Shown: positions 35,082-44,251, counted from the first letter of the stretch. The stretch: DNA of 64,000 nt from Actinacidiphila acididurans (GCF_016918855.1 NZ_JADKYB010000019.1:1-64000), one strand, 5' to 3'. Notes: a model not told the origin generated them from the sequence alone. Translations and numbers: made by a program.

Positions 35082-35735
35082 ATGATGTCAAGGGTGAGCC
35101 CCCGTCAAGTTGACCCGAAACTCAGCGCGAACCTGATCGAGGCCGCCGCGAAGCTCCTCGCCGAAGAGGGGCCGCAGGCGCTGTCGACCCGTCGTCTCGC
35201 AGCGGCCGTCGGGACCTCCACCATGGCGGTCTACACGCGTTTCGGCGGCAAGCAGGACCTGATCCGGGCCATGGTCCGGGAGGGCTTCCGGCTGCTGGAC
35301 CAGCGGATGGGCGCGGTCGGCGAGACCCCCGACCCGGTCGCGGACATCGTGGCGCTCGGCTCGGCGTACCGCTACAACGCGCTGGAGCACCGTCACTTGT
35401 ACGGGGTGATGTTCAACGGCTCCGGGCTGGTCGGCTTCGCGCTCACCGAAGAGGACCGGCAGCACGGCCGCTACACCCTGACGCACCTGGTGGGAGCGGT
35501 GAACCGGTGCATGGAGTCGGGGCGGTTCCAGCCCGGCGACAGCCAGCTGGTGGCCCATCAGATGTGGATCGCCCTGCACGGGCTGGTCACGCTGGAGCTC
35601 GGCGGCTACCTGGTCGAGCCGTACGACGCGACCACCGTCTTCGAGGCGCAGGTGTGCGCGATGATCGTGGGCGCCGGCGACGACCCGGACGACGCCTCGA
35701 TGTCCATGAAGCGGGCACGCGAACGGCGGGACTGA
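35082..35735 (+). CDS. TetR family transcriptional regulator
   Basis: A 217-aa repressor type. The N-terminal HTH covers about residues 15-62 (LIEAAAKLLAEEGPQALSTR, then VGTSTMAVYTRFGGKQDLI), and residues 75-190 form the all-helical ligand domain, with the WHG-like ALHGLVTLELGGYL near residue 170 typical of TetR_C actinobacterial types. Starts ATG 35082, 35085 and GTG 35094 are all possible; the first two follow a GGGG-rich site. It is divergent from the cleavage oxygenase and probably controls it through the palindrome at 35039-35050. Ligand unknown; an aromatic or apocarotenoid product is plausible. Confidence 0.92.
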   Translation: MMSRVSPRQVDPKLSANLIEAAAKLLAEEGPQALSTRRLAAAVGTSTMAVYTRFGGKQDLIRAMVREGFRLLDQRMGAVGETPDPVADIVALGSAYRYNALEHRHLYGVMFNGSGLVGFALTEEDRQHGRYTLTHLVGAVNRCMESGRFQPGDSQLVAHQMWIALHGLVTLELGGYLVEPYDATTVFEAQVCAMIVGAGDDPDDASMSMKRARERRD

Positions 35736-35875
35736 CTTCCCGATTCCAGTCCCGCCGCTGGTGCGCCGATACTCCGTGCGCTCCCGTGCGCGGTGCGCTG
35801 ATGGCTGTTCAGAGGACGCCGCGAAGCCCGGTCCGACCACGCGACGTCAGGGGCGTCAGAGCCGCTGGAGCGGCG

Positions 35876-36844
35876 TCAGTTGTTCCATGGCGCGGTCGGG
35901 AACCACATGTACCCGAGCCGGCCGAGGACCCGCAGCTCCCAGTAGGCCAGCGTGAAGGCGCCGGCGATGAAGAAGGCCGAGGCCGTGACGCTGGCGATCC
36001 GGCCCGGGCTGGCGGCGAGCCACCGCTGGACGCGGCCGCCGGTGCCGTAGGACAGCAGGATGAAGAGCAGGCCCATGACAACGATATTGCCGAGGGACTG
36101 CAGCGAGAACGCGACCGCGCCGTACGCGGGGTTGTGGGTCTTGGCGGCGTGCCGGAACAGGTCGCGGAACAGCGGGTAGGGGCGGCCGACGAGGAAGCCG
36201 CCGATCAGGGCGCCCATGACCATCAGGGGCGCGTTGGGGAACCGGCGCGAGATGCCGGCCAGCGGGTCCTTGATCATCCCGGCCGAGGCCAGGCCGAGCA
36301 CGACCATGGCCAGGCCCACCAGGCCGAAGGCGATCATCGACTGGGCGGTGCGCGGGGAGATGCCGGAGGTCTGGGCGGTGGAGAACTGCGGCATCCGGGT
36401 GCCGACGATGCCGACGATGATGCCGTAGATCGCCGAGACCGGGATCATGCCGGCCGCCACCCAGCCGAGCGGCTTGACGGTGCTGACGAACCGTTCCTTG
36501 CGGGTCTGGTGCTGGCCGACCAGCGGGCCGACCGCGCCGAACGCGGCGATGTTGCAGGCGGTGAAGGAGCCCGCCATGCCGGTGACGAAGGCGAACAGGA
36601 TCCCGGACCCGATGCTGCTGATCTGGGTGGTGTTGGCGTCGTGGCCCAGGATGCCGTTGGCGGTCTTGAAGCCGATCTGGTCGTCGACCAGTTGGGCGGA
36701 CCACAGGTAGGAGATGACCAGCCCGGCGATCAGGCTGAGCACCAGGAGTGCCACGCGGTGGCGCGGGAAGAAGCCGGTCACGAACAGCGAGGTCTGGCCA
36801 CGCGTGCTGACCGTGCCGGGTGCTGCCATTTCGATATTGGTCAC
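35876..36844 (-). CDS. Polytopic membrane protein, possible CcdA/DsbD- or LysE-superfamily member
   Basis: A 322-aa membrane protein with about 7-8 hydrophobic helices. GILFAFVTGMAGSFTACNIAAFGAVGPLVG near residue 85 resembles the first repeat of CcdA/DsbD-like electron-transfer proteins, with one Cys (in TACN) in the place of their conserved PC, and no matching second Cys. It may therefore not be a thiol-disulfide carrier. A strong AAGGAGG lies 9 bases before GTG 36844. It is 183 bases downstream of an MFS gene on the same strand and may be cotranscribed with it. Function unknown. Confidence 0.7.
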   Translation of the reverse strand: MTNIEMAAPGTVSTRGQTSLFVTGFFPRHRVALLVLSLIAGLVISYLWSAQLVDDQIGFKTANGILGHDANTTQISSIGSGILFAFVTGMAGSFTACNIAAFGAVGPLVGQHQTRKERFVSTVKPLGWVAAGMIPVSAIYGIIVGIVGTRMPQFSTAQTSGISPRTAQSMIAFGLVGLAMVVLGLASAGMIKDPLAGISRRFPNAPLMVMGALIGGFLVGRPYPLFRDLFRHAAKTHNPAYGAVAFSLQSLGNIVVMGLLFILLSYGTGGRVQRWLAASPGRIASVTASAFFIAGAFTLAYWELRVLGRLGYMWFPTAPWNN

Positions 36845-36927
36845 GCTGAAGTGCCTCCTTGAATCGGCTCGTACTGGGGACTGTTGGTACGTGCTGATCC
36901 CGGCCGTGCGGACCTCGGCCGGCGGTA

Positions 36928-37020
36928 CTGCTGGAGGTGCTGAACGTGCTGAGGTGCGGTGGTGCCGGACCTGCTGAGGTGCTGCGTCACCGATGTGCGG
37001 TGGTGCCGATGGAGCGGTGG
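36928..37020. repeat. Short GGTGCTG/GGTGGTGCCG repeats between MFS and membrane gene
   Basis: Imperfect direct repeats: GTGCGGTGGTGCCG at 36954-36967 and again at 36995-37008, plus several GAGGTGCTG units. On the transcribed (minus) strand this reads as repeated C-rich CAGCACC blocks with few G, in the leader of the 35876-36844 gene. Confidence 0.55.
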
Positions 37021-37027
37021 TGCTGTG

Positions 37028-38671
37028 TCAGCCGACGGCGCCGCTGCCCGTCCGCATGACTTCCTCACCGATGTCCTCGAGCCCTCGGGCTTTCGTCTCC
37101 GGGCCGATCCACAGGAAGATCACCGAGGCCAACAGGAGGGGTATGGCGCCCACCACGGCAGTGGTGGTGATGGAGGGGACCGACGCGGCCGCGACGGTCA
37201 GTGCCAGGATCAGCACACCGCCGGCCTTGGTCATCCCCGCGGCGAGTCCGGTCCCGCGCGAGCGCACCAGCGTCGGGTAGACCTCGGCCGCGTAGCCCGC
37301 GACCACGGCCACCACCGAACTCACGCCGGACAGGGGGACGATCAGCAGAAGGGAGAGCAACGTGTGGTTGTGGGCGAGGGAGTTGCCCGCGACGACGAAG
37401 CCGAGCAGGGCCACGCCGGTGATCGCGCTGACCGTGACGAGGGTCTTGCGGCTGCCCCATACCCCGTACATCCAGGCGACCACCACGGTGAGCGGCAGAC
37501 CCAGCACGGCCGCGTTGCGGATCACGTAGTCGGAGTTGACCGCCGAATAGCCCAGGTGCTGGAGGTTGGTCGGCACCCAGAGCTGGAAGCCGTAGGTCAT
37601 CAGCCCGACCCCGATGCCCAGGACCGTGATGGCCGTGGTGGTGCCGGTCAACGGGCGGCGCAGCAAGGTGAGGTAGCTGCCGTGCTCGACGGCCTCGCGG
37701 ACCTCCTCCTCGCCCGGCTCGATCTCCTCGGCGACCGCGCCGTAGCGCTTCATCACCGCCTCGGCGTCCTTGGTGCGGCCGCGGGCCAGCAGGAAGCGCG
37801 GGGACTCCGGGATCCAGCGGTTGAGCGCGAGCAGCAGCAGCCCGGTGGGCAGGCCGATCAGCCACAGGATGCGCCAGCTGTAGGTGGGGGTCAGCCGCGC
37901 CGCGAGCCAGCTCGTGATGACGTACGCGCCGGCGATGTCCCCGCCGATGAGCACCATCAGCCACCCTCGATGCCGGGACGGAATCGTCTCGGCCACCAGC
38001 GTGAAGGTGATCGGCAGCATGCCGCCGGCGCTGATGCCCATCAGGAAGCACATCATCAGGTTCCAGCTGAAGCCCGGCATCGCGCCGCAGATCGACGTGG
38101 TCACGAACATCATGCCGGCCAGGATGATCGAGGCCCGGCGGCCGATCCGGTCACCGAGCCAGCCCCACAGCCAGGAGCCGACCACCGTGCCGGCGATACC
38201 GGCCAGCGGGAGCCAGGAGACCGGGATGTGGCCGTGCGGGTTGGCCGGCGACTTCAGCCCGTACTCCTTGGCGACGCCCGGCGCCACGAACGACAGCGTG
38301 GTGGGCTTCATGACGTCGATGGTCACCGCGAGCGCCATCACCAGCAGCAGCGCCACGTGTTGGGCGTTGATCGGCGCGTCGTCCAGGGTACGGACCCGGA
38401 TCCGCGTGGTGGCCTGCCGGATGGCCTCACTGCCGCGGGGCACCAGACCGTAGGTGACCATGAGCAGACCCACGACGATCAGGATCATGCCGATGATCAT
38501 GGGTGCGTCGGGCGTCATGCCCTTGAGGCTGTAGTGCATGTCGCGGGCGCCGATGTACATCGGCAGGTGGAGCAGTACTCCCGCCGTACAGGCCAGCGCT
38601 CCCAGCCAGAACACGAGCGGATGCTCGAAGCCCCCGCCCTGGGTCCCGCGCTCTTCCCGTGTCAGTGCCAT
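37028..38671 (-). CDS. MFS transporter, sugar/aromatic acid porter type
   Basis: A 547-aa transporter with two extra N-terminal helices (about residues 20-80) before a standard 12-helix MFS body. Signature motifs: GWLGDRIGRRASI between helices 2 and 3, ETIPSRHRGW after helix 4, IPESPRFLLARGR after helix 6, and AEVYPTLVRSRGTG in the second half. This PESPR plus E-x-P/T-x-x-R-G pattern marks the sugar porter/aromatic acid symporter branch, so uptake rather than efflux is likely. In context an aromatic acid is a plausible substrate. ATG 38671; minus-strand partner downstream is the 35876-36844 membrane gene. Confidence 0.88.
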   Translation of the reverse strand: MALTREERGTQGGGFEHPLVFWLGALACTAGVLLHLPMYIGARDMHYSLKGMTPDAPMIIGMILIVVGLLMVTYGLVPRGSEAIRQATTRIRVRTLDDAPINAQHVALLLVMALAVTIDVMKPTTLSFVAPGVAKEYGLKSPANPHGHIPVSWLPLAGIAGTVVGSWLWGWLGDRIGRRASIILAGMMFVTTSICGAMPGFSWNLMMCFLMGISAGGMLPITFTLVAETIPSRHRGWLMVLIGGDIAGAYVITSWLAARLTPTYSWRILWLIGLPTGLLLLALNRWIPESPRFLLARGRTKDAEAVMKRYGAVAEEIEPGEEEVREAVEHGSYLTLLRRPLTGTTTAITVLGIGVGLMTYGFQLWVPTNLQHLGYSAVNSDYVIRNAAVLGLPLTVVVAWMYGVWGSRKTLVTVSAITGVALLGFVVAGNSLAHNHTLLSLLLIVPLSGVSSVVAVVAGYAAEVYPTLVRSRGTGLAAGMTKAGGVLILALTVAAASVPSITTTAVVGAIPLLLASVIFLWIGPETKARGLEDIGEEVMRTGSGAVG

Positions 38672-38872
38672 GGCCGTCCCTCATCTCTTCGTCGCGTCCA
38701 TGGATGGCACGCCGTGGCCCGGCGCCCGAGCCATGATGAGGCCCCGCGCGGGTCCGGTTACTTCTTCCATATTGCTCAAATCGCAGGCAGAGCAGCACGT
38801 CAGCGGCCCTTTGCCCGGTCCGGACCTGTGGTGTCGCGGGCTCCGGGCGCGCATACTTCGCGCCTCGGACCG

Positions 38873-39454
38873 TCAGCGCCCTTCCCGGTCCGCGCGACCG
38901 GTCGCGGGGCGCCGCTTCGCCCTGCCTCCGTGCACCCGGCGGTGGCTCCACACCAGCAGCCCGAGCACGATCAGCCCGGACAGGATCAGGCTCAGTCCGG
39001 TGCTCCAGCCGGCGAACGGCAGCCCGTCGACAGCGCGTGCGCCCCAGACCGCACCGGCGCCGATCAGGGCGAGACCGGTCAGCACCGTTCCGGCGATCCG
39101 CAGCGCCGATGCCACGCTGGCCTCGGCGGCCTGCGTCGCCCGGGTCCGTACCGGCTCCTCGAACCGGGCGACAGCGGGCACCGCACGCGCCAGCAGCACC
39201 GTACCGGCCAGGACCAGCAGGAGGCCGGGTCCGGGCAGCACCAGCAGCAGGACGCCGAGCAGCAGCAACAGGCCGCCGGCGGTGCCCAGGAGGATGCGCT
39301 TGGCCGGATGCAGTCGGCGCGCCCGTTCGGCCGCGGAGTCCGCCCGCTCCTCGGAGGACGGCTCGGAGGGCCGGTCGCAGGACGGCTCCCTGCCGTCCGC
39401 CGGCTCCCGATCCGGCGGCTGCGGTGGTCCGGACCCCTTCCGTGCTGCGCTCAC
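38873..39454 (-). CDS. PGPGW family membrane protein
   Basis: A 193-aa protein of the actinobacterial PGPGW family (TIGR02611-like), function unknown. Residues 1-50 are a polar Pro/Glu/Ser-rich cytoplasmic tail; two close hydrophobic segments (about 53-90) flank the family motif LPGPG, and two more helices follow (about 118-135 and 147-167), ending in a basic tail RRVHGGRAKRRP. Initiates at ATG 39454. Stand-alone between a terminator on the right and the MFS gene on the left. Confidence 0.85.
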   Translation of the reverse strand: MSAARKGSGPPQPPDREPADGREPSCDRPSEPSSEERADSAAERARRLHPAKRILLGTAGGLLLLLGVLLLVLPGPGLLLVLAGTVLLARAVPAVARFEEPVRTRATQAAEASVASALRIAGTVLTGLALIGAGAVWGARAVDGLPFAGWSTGLSLILSGLIVLGLLVWSHRRVHGGRAKRRPATGRADREGR

Positions 39455-39492
39455 CCGCTCACCGTAACCGCGGCGCGGCCCAGGAACGGGGA

Positions 39493-39535
39493 GGAGCCTG
39501 TCCCCCGCGCGGTGTGGTCGCGGGGAACAGGCTCC
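39493..39535 (-). terminator. Hairpin terminator after the GH92 gene
   Basis: GGAGCCTGT, one mismatch, CCCCGCG; loop; CGCGGGG, mismatch, ACAGGCTCC: 16 paired bases, starting 39 bases after the GH92 stop. Confidence 0.65.
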
Positions 39536-39573
39536 GGTTCAGGCGGGCCGCGGGATCGGTGAGCTCAGCGAGC

Positions 39574-42500
39574 TCAGTGGCCGTAGCCCAGCGCGAACAG
39601 GTGCACGGTGCCGGAGGCACCGGTCACCGGCAGCGCCACGGACGCGACGGTCTTCGTCGGGTCCAGCGGGACCTTCACCGAGAAGACGTACGCCTTCACG
39701 GTGTCGCGGCCGCCGCTCCCGGTGTTGCGGTAGGCGGTGGTGACCGCCGTGGTGTTCCCGGCGACGGGCTGGCTGCCGCCGCCGTTGAGGGTCCAGTCGG
39801 AGAAGGTGACGGTGGCCGTCGATGTGGTCCCGTCGGTGTACGTCACCGTCAGGTCGCCGGGCACGCCCGAGCCGTCGGTCGGGGCGTTGGTCGCCGCGCC
39901 CAGCAGTCCGAGGAAGGCGCCGGAACTGCCCGTCGGCTGCGGCAGGGTCTGGCCGGCCACCTCCAGGTTGTCCGGGTGTCCCGCGGCCGGCGTCGGCCAG
40001 GTGTACGTGATGCCGTCCGCGGTGACCGTGCCGCCGCCGGTGACGCCGGCCGCGGTCAGCGCGTTCTGCGAGTACGCCCAGCCGCCGTCGTCGAACCCGC
40101 CGCTGAAGTGGGTGCCGTCGGGGTAGATGCCCTCGTTGGTCTCGTACGGCCACAGCTCGCCGGGCTTGGCGACGGCGACCCGCAGGGTGGCGCTGCCCAG
40201 GCTCGCGCCGCCGTTGTGGTCGGTGAGCGCGAAGGTGACCGGGTAGGTGCCCTCGGTGTCGCCGGCGGTGACCGGGACCTGGGCCTGGGCGCTGCCCGCG
40301 GCCGGCACGGTGACCGAGCCGGAGGCGGTGCCGACGGTCACCCCGGACGGGGCGGTCGCGGCCCAGTCGACGGTGACCGGGGCCGAGCCGAGGTTGGTGA
40401 GCTTGAGGACGCCCTGGTCGGTGCCGCCGGGCGCCACGATCAGGCCGTCACTGGTGGGTCCGGTGGCGGCGAGCACCCGGCCGCCGCCGATGGTGTCGGA
40501 CGGCGGGACCGCGTCGGAACCGGTCGCCCAGGTGGTGTCGGGCGCGGTGCCGAGCGTGAAGTTCATCGTGCCGGCCTTCTCGAGCTGGCCGAAGGTCAGC
40601 CAGGAGGAGTTCCACGCCGTGCCGCCGACGGTCAGCGACTGGACGTAGGGCGCGTCCGGAGCGGCCTGCGGGGCACCGATGGTGATCTGCTTGCCGTTGC
40701 CGAAGGTCAGCTGCGCGGCCGGGAAAGCAGGGCTGCCGAGCACCAGCGTGTCGGTGCCCGGGGTCTCCGGGTACATGCCCAGCGACGACCACACGTACCA
40801 GGAGCTCATCGCCCCCAGGTCGTCGTTGCCGAAGGAGCCCACCGGCGCGTTGAAGTACAGCTTCTGCTGCGCCTGGCGTACGGCGGCCTGCGTCTTCCAC
40901 GGCTGCCCGGTGTAGTCGTACTCCCACGGGATCTCGACGCTGGGCTCGTTGCTGAGGTCCGCGTTGGTGCCGGACGGGTCGGCGATGTTGCTCAGCAGGC
41001 TGTCGAGGTACGAGGAGTACGCCGCGGTGCCGCCGCGGGCCGTGATGAGCTGGGCGAGGTCGAACGGGACCATCGGGGTGTACTGGGCCGAGGTGCCCTC
41101 GACGAAGCCGTTGGAGGTGCCGGGCGAGAAGCCGCCGGCGAACTGGCCGTCCTGGTTCTTCGCCTGGAGGTAGCCGGTCTGCGGGTTGAAGACGTTCATC
41201 CAGTCCTGGGCGCGGGTGGCGAACTTCTGGTAGTCCGCGGTCTTCCCGAGCGCCTTGGCGAGCGAGGCCAGGGCGTAGTCCGCGGAGTCGTACTCCAGCT
41301 GGGTCGACACCGGGCCGTAGAAGTTGCAGCAGCCGTAGCTCTGGTCGAGCGGCAGGTAGCCCTTGGCGTCGCGCACGGCCTCACCGGGGCGGATCTGGTT
41401 GGCCGCGGTGGCCTCGTGCTCCATCGCCTCCAGGGCGTGGGCGGCGTCGAAGTTGCGCACCCCGAAGGCGTAGGCGTCGGAGATGATGCCGTCGGCCGGG
41501 TCGCCGACCATCACGTAGCTCTCGCCGTTGTTGGACGCCCACTTGGGCAACTGGCCGGTCTGGTCGTAGCCGTTGACCATCGAGGTGACGATGTCGCCGG
41601 TCTGCTGCGGCGCGACCATCGCCATGAGCTGGGTCTGCGAGCGGTAGGTGTCCCACCCGGAGTAGTTGGCGTACTGCGCGCGCTGGCCCTTGCTGAGGGT
41701 GTGGACCTGGTTGTCCATGCCCATGTACTGGCCGTTGACGTCGGAGAAGGTGTTGGGGTGCAGCAGCGCGTGGTAGAGCGCGGTGTAGAACTGCGCCTGC
41801 TGGTCGCTGCTGCCGCCGCCGATCCGCACTCGGCCGAGCAGCTCGTTCCAGGCGTCGTGGTTGGCCTGCCGCATCGCGTTGAAGTCGAAGTTCTTGGCCT
41901 CGGCGGCGAGGTTGGCGGTGGCGTTGGCGTCGCTGGTGTACGAGATGGCGACGGCCGCGGTCACGGTGGGGTTCTTCGAGGTGTCGAAGTTCAGGTACAT
42001 CCCGTTGGCGCCGGTGACCGGGGCGCTCGCGTTCGGCGCCGCGGAGGCGCTCGGGGTCGCGGACGCGCTCGGCGTGGCGGACGGAGCGGGGGACGCCGCG
42101 CTCTTGCCGCCGTGCACGGTGGGCGCCGGGCGGGCCGGCACGGTGAAGTGCGGCTCGTGCAGCTCGGTCGACGGGTGCGAGGCCGGGGTCTGCTGCGGCC
42201 GGCCCAGGCTCAGCGAGGTGGCGTCCGGGTTGATGGTGCTGCCCACCCAGGTGCCGCTGCCGGTGAAGGACTGGTTGAACTTGATGTCGAAGTGCACGGT
42301 GTAGCGGTTGTTGGCGCCGCAGAAGTGGCCGCTGTCCACCGAGCCGCTGACCTCGTGGTCGCTGACGACCTTGACGCGGGTGCCGTCCACCTGGGTGGCG
42401 CCGCTGCTGAGCTTGAGCAGCAGGCTGGACTGGGCGCCGGCCGGGAAGGTGAACCGGCCCAGGCCCGCGCGGGTGGTGTCGGTCAGTTCGGTCTTGATGC

Positions 42501-42975
42501 CGTTCCCGTCGGTGACCGCGTAGTAGCCGACGCCGGTCTGCTCGTCGGTGTGGCTGAACGTGGACGTAACGGACGAGAGGTTGCCGGACAGCGCGCCGGT
42601 GACCGGCAGGATCGGTACGTCGCCGGCCACGTCGCAGCCCGGACCCGACAGGTGGGTCAGGCTGTAGCCGGAGATGCTGCTGTCCTTGTACTCGTAACCG
42701 CCGCCCTGTGTGCGGTGGGGGGAGGTGTCGGGGCCCCACTGGAGCATGCCGAAGGGCATGTCGGGACCGGGGAAGGTGTTCACCGCGCCGGACGTTCCGA
42801 TGAGCGGGTTGATCAAGGACGCCGGGTCCTTGACCAGTTCGGGCCCGGACGCCGCGTGGGCGGTGCCCAGCGACGAGAGCGGCAGGGCCGCGACCCCGAG
42901 CACGGACAGCACCGCGAGGCGCCGTCGGAATCTGCCGCTGGAATCGCCTGTACCCGAACGCCGTTGTCTGACCAC
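39574..42975 (-). CDS. Secreted GH92 alpha-mannosidase
   Basis: A 1133-aa exported glycoside hydrolase of family 92, calcium-dependent exo-alpha-mannosidases. GTG 42975 (GGAGG 6 bases upstream) gives a Tat/Sec-type signal: basic FRRRLAVLSVLG, hydrophobic core, cleavage at AHA near residue 41. The GH92 N-terminal domain has INPLIGTSG and GPDMPFGMLQWGPDT; the barrel carries SGWDTYRSQTQL, DPADGIISDAY, QSYGCCNFYGPVS and NEPSVEIPWEYDY with GNDDLGAMSSWYVWSSLGMYP, which hold the catalytic acids. A Ser/Pro/Ala-rich insertion (about 305-340) and a C-terminal NEW3-type plus beta-sandwich region (about 810-1130) are additions typical of Streptomyces. Paired LacI-type operators lie upstream. Confidence 0.93.
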   Translation of the reverse strand: MVRQRRSGTGDSSGRFRRRLAVLSVLGVAALPLSSLGTAHAASGPELVKDPASLINPLIGTSGAVNTFPGPDMPFGMLQWGPDTSPHRTQGGGYEYKDSSISGYSLTHLSGPGCDVAGDVPILPVTGALSGNLSSVTSTFSHTDEQTGVGYYAVTDGNGIKTELTDTTRAGLGRFTFPAGAQSSLLLKLSSGATQVDGTRVKVVSDHEVSGSVDSGHFCGANNRYTVHFDIKFNQSFTGSGTWVGSTINPDATSLSLGRPQQTPASHPSTELHEPHFTVPARPAPTVHGGKSAASPAPSATPSASATPSASAAPNASAPVTGANGMYLNFDTSKNPTVTAAVAISYTSDANATANLAAEAKNFDFNAMRQANHDAWNELLGRVRIGGGSSDQQAQFYTALYHALLHPNTFSDVNGQYMGMDNQVHTLSKGQRAQYANYSGWDTYRSQTQLMAMVAPQQTGDIVTSMVNGYDQTGQLPKWASNNGESYVMVGDPADGIISDAYAFGVRNFDAAHALEAMEHEATAANQIRPGEAVRDAKGYLPLDQSYGCCNFYGPVSTQLEYDSADYALASLAKALGKTADYQKFATRAQDWMNVFNPQTGYLQAKNQDGQFAGGFSPGTSNGFVEGTSAQYTPMVPFDLAQLITARGGTAAYSSYLDSLLSNIADPSGTNADLSNEPSVEIPWEYDYTGQPWKTQAAVRQAQQKLYFNAPVGSFGNDDLGAMSSWYVWSSLGMYPETPGTDTLVLGSPAFPAAQLTFGNGKQITIGAPQAAPDAPYVQSLTVGGTAWNSSWLTFGQLEKAGTMNFTLGTAPDTTWATGSDAVPPSDTIGGGRVLAATGPTSDGLIVAPGGTDQGVLKLTNLGSAPVTVDWAATAPSGVTVGTASGSVTVPAAGSAQAQVPVTAGDTEGTYPVTFALTDHNGGASLGSATLRVAVAKPGELWPYETNEGIYPDGTHFSGGFDDGGWAYSQNALTAAGVTGGGTVTADGITYTWPTPAAGHPDNLEVAGQTLPQPTGSSGAFLGLLGAATNAPTDGSGVPGDLTVTYTDGTTSTATVTFSDWTLNGGGSQPVAGNTTAVTTAYRNTGSGGRDTVKAYVFSVKVPLDPTKTVASVALPVTGASGTVHLFALGYGH

Positions 42976-43039
42976 AGATTGCCTCCGCAGTTCGTGCCTT
43001 GCGCATGGCGTCGCCAGGGGGCGGATGGCGCCCCCGATC

Positions 43040-43080
43040 GACAACGTTGTCGGGGCAGTGGTCGTTGACAACGTTGCCAA
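43040..43080 (-). promoter_or_regulatory. Paired LacI-type operators upstream of GH92
   Basis: GACAACGTTGTC at 43040-43051 is a perfect 12-bp palindrome, and TTGACAACGTTGCCAA at 43065-43080 has the same CAACGTTG core. The cores are 27 bp apart. Both fit LacI-family binding sites (central CG) and lie 65-105 bases upstream of the GH92 start. The cognate repressor is not next to the gene. Confidence 0.7.
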
Positions 43081-43306
43081 CCCGCACGAGCGTTGAGTAG
43101 AACGCGGGGGGTGAGGGTGTGTCAATGAGGCGGGCGGGGAAGCGCGTTGACTTCACTCCCCCGGCCCGCACGTTTCAGGCGAGGCTGCCCGCAATCGCCC
43201 CGGCCTGTCGGCAAAAGCTCCCCGGCGGGGCCCTCGTACGGGCCGCCGCACGTACGGCAGCGCGGCGGAAGCGGGCCGCACGGGCCCGGCGGGGCACACT
43301 GGGGGC

Positions 43307-43780
43307 GTGGCGGAGAAACGGAGTGCCGGGATCCTGTTGTACCGGCGGCGGGAGGGCGCGGAGCCGGAGGTGCTGCTCGGGCACATGGGCGGGCCGTTCT
43401 GGGCGCGGCGGGACCAGCGGGCGTGGAGCGTGGTCAAGGGCGAGTACGAGGCGGACGAGGCGCCGCAGGACGCCGCGCGCCGCGAGTTCCGTGAGGAGTT
43501 GGGGCTGCCGGTGCCGCCCGGCGACCTCGTGCCGCTGGGCGAGGCCCGCCAGGGCAGCGGCAAGATCGTCACCGTGTGGGCGCTGGAGGGCGACCTCGAC
43601 CCGGACCGGGTGGTGCCCGGCACCTTCACCATGGAGTGGCCCCCGCGCTCCGGCCGCACCCAGGAGTTCCCCGAGATCGACCGCGCGGCCTGGCTCCCGC
43701 TGGCCGACGCCCGCGAGCGAATCGTGGCCGGCCAGCGCGTCTTCCTGGACCGCCTCGCGGCCCGTACGGACGCCGGCTGA
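43307..43780 (+). CDS. Nudix hydrolase
   Basis: A 157-aa Nudix protein that cleaves nucleoside diphosphate-X substrates. The Nudix box starts at GEYEADEAPQDAARREFREELG (about residues 45-66), with the REFREELG metal-binding core intact. The opening SAGILLYRRREGAEPEVLLGHMGG is typical of the NTP pyrophosphohydrolase/DNA-repair branch with a WSVVKG lead-in. GTG 43307 is the first plausible start. Divergent from the GH92 gene, 331 bases apart. Confidence 0.9.
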   Translation: MAEKRSAGILLYRRREGAEPEVLLGHMGGPFWARRDQRAWSVVKGEYEADEAPQDAARREFREELGLPVPPGDLVPLGEARQGSGKIVTVWALEGDLDPDRVVPGTFTMEWPPRSGRTQEFPEIDRAAWLPLADARERIVAGQRVFLDRLAARTDAG

Positions 43781-43799
43781 GGCGGGCGGCAGCGGCGCG

Positions 43800-44012
43800 T
43801 GGCCGGAGCGCTCCCCGTGGACTCGGGAGGCGGTGGCCGCGGTGCCGCGGCGCGGCTTCGCGCCGGCCTGCCTGTGGCACTGGGACGGCCACGCCTACCG
43901 GCCCGTCGACCGTGAAGCGGAACCCGATCGGTGGGCGACCGAGGTGTACGGCGGCCCGGACGATCCGGCCGTCACCCAGGTCGCCGACGGCTTGCCGACC
44001 TCCAGCCTGTCC
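43800..44012 (+). pseudogene. Gene fragment of unknown family
   Basis: In one plus-strand frame the translation reads like a real protein: about 60 residues including AAVPRRGFAPACLWHWDGHA, then YRPVDREAEPDRWATEVYGG and PDDPAVTQVADGLPTSSLSA. It has no ribosome binding site or clear start and loses protein character at about 44012, exactly where a minus-strand ABC ATPase fragment begins. It is best read as a remnant joined to another remnant. Family not recognised. Confidence 0.4.
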
Positions 44013-44141
44013 GCCCAGGCCGTGCACCGCCGCGTCCCTGCGCCCGTACGTCCGGCGCACCTCCCGCAGTTCCACCGCGAACCGCGCCCCGCGCTCGTCC
44101 CCCGCCTGTGCGCCCGGCTCCTTCTTCCCGCTGCGTGCCAC
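44007..44141 (-). pseudogene. Truncated N-terminus of an ABC transporter ATPase
   Basis: From GTG 44141 the minus strand encodes MARSGKKEPGAQAGDERGAR then FAVELREVRRTYGRRDAAVH, the first strand and Y-loop region of a MacB/LolD-type ABC ATPase, with AGAGGAC upstream. After about 45 residues the similarity stops, before the Walker A motif, although the frame stays open to 43626. The promoter-like region to its right seems intact. I read this as a deletion remnant. Confidence 0.5.
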
Positions 44142-44149
44142 GGCCGTCC

Positions 44150-44210
44150 TCTCTGCTCGCCGACGTCTGCGCCGACGTCCCTCGCCGACGTCCGCGCCGG
44201 CGTCCTCGAT
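44150..44210. repeat. Short imperfect tandem repeats (CGCCGACGTCC)
   Basis: Four to five units of about 11-13 bases, CTCGCCGACGTC, TGCGCCGACGTC, CCTCGCCGACGTC, CGCGCCGGCGTC, just upstream of the ABC remnant start. Confidence 0.65.
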
Positions 44211-44251
44211 GTCCCTTCCTCGAAGCTACGGAGCGCCCGCCCCCGCGAACC

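Noticed and set aside
39037-43068. A 1343-codon open frame on the plus strand
   Set aside because: Antisense shadow of the GH92 gene; low-complexity protein without motifs.
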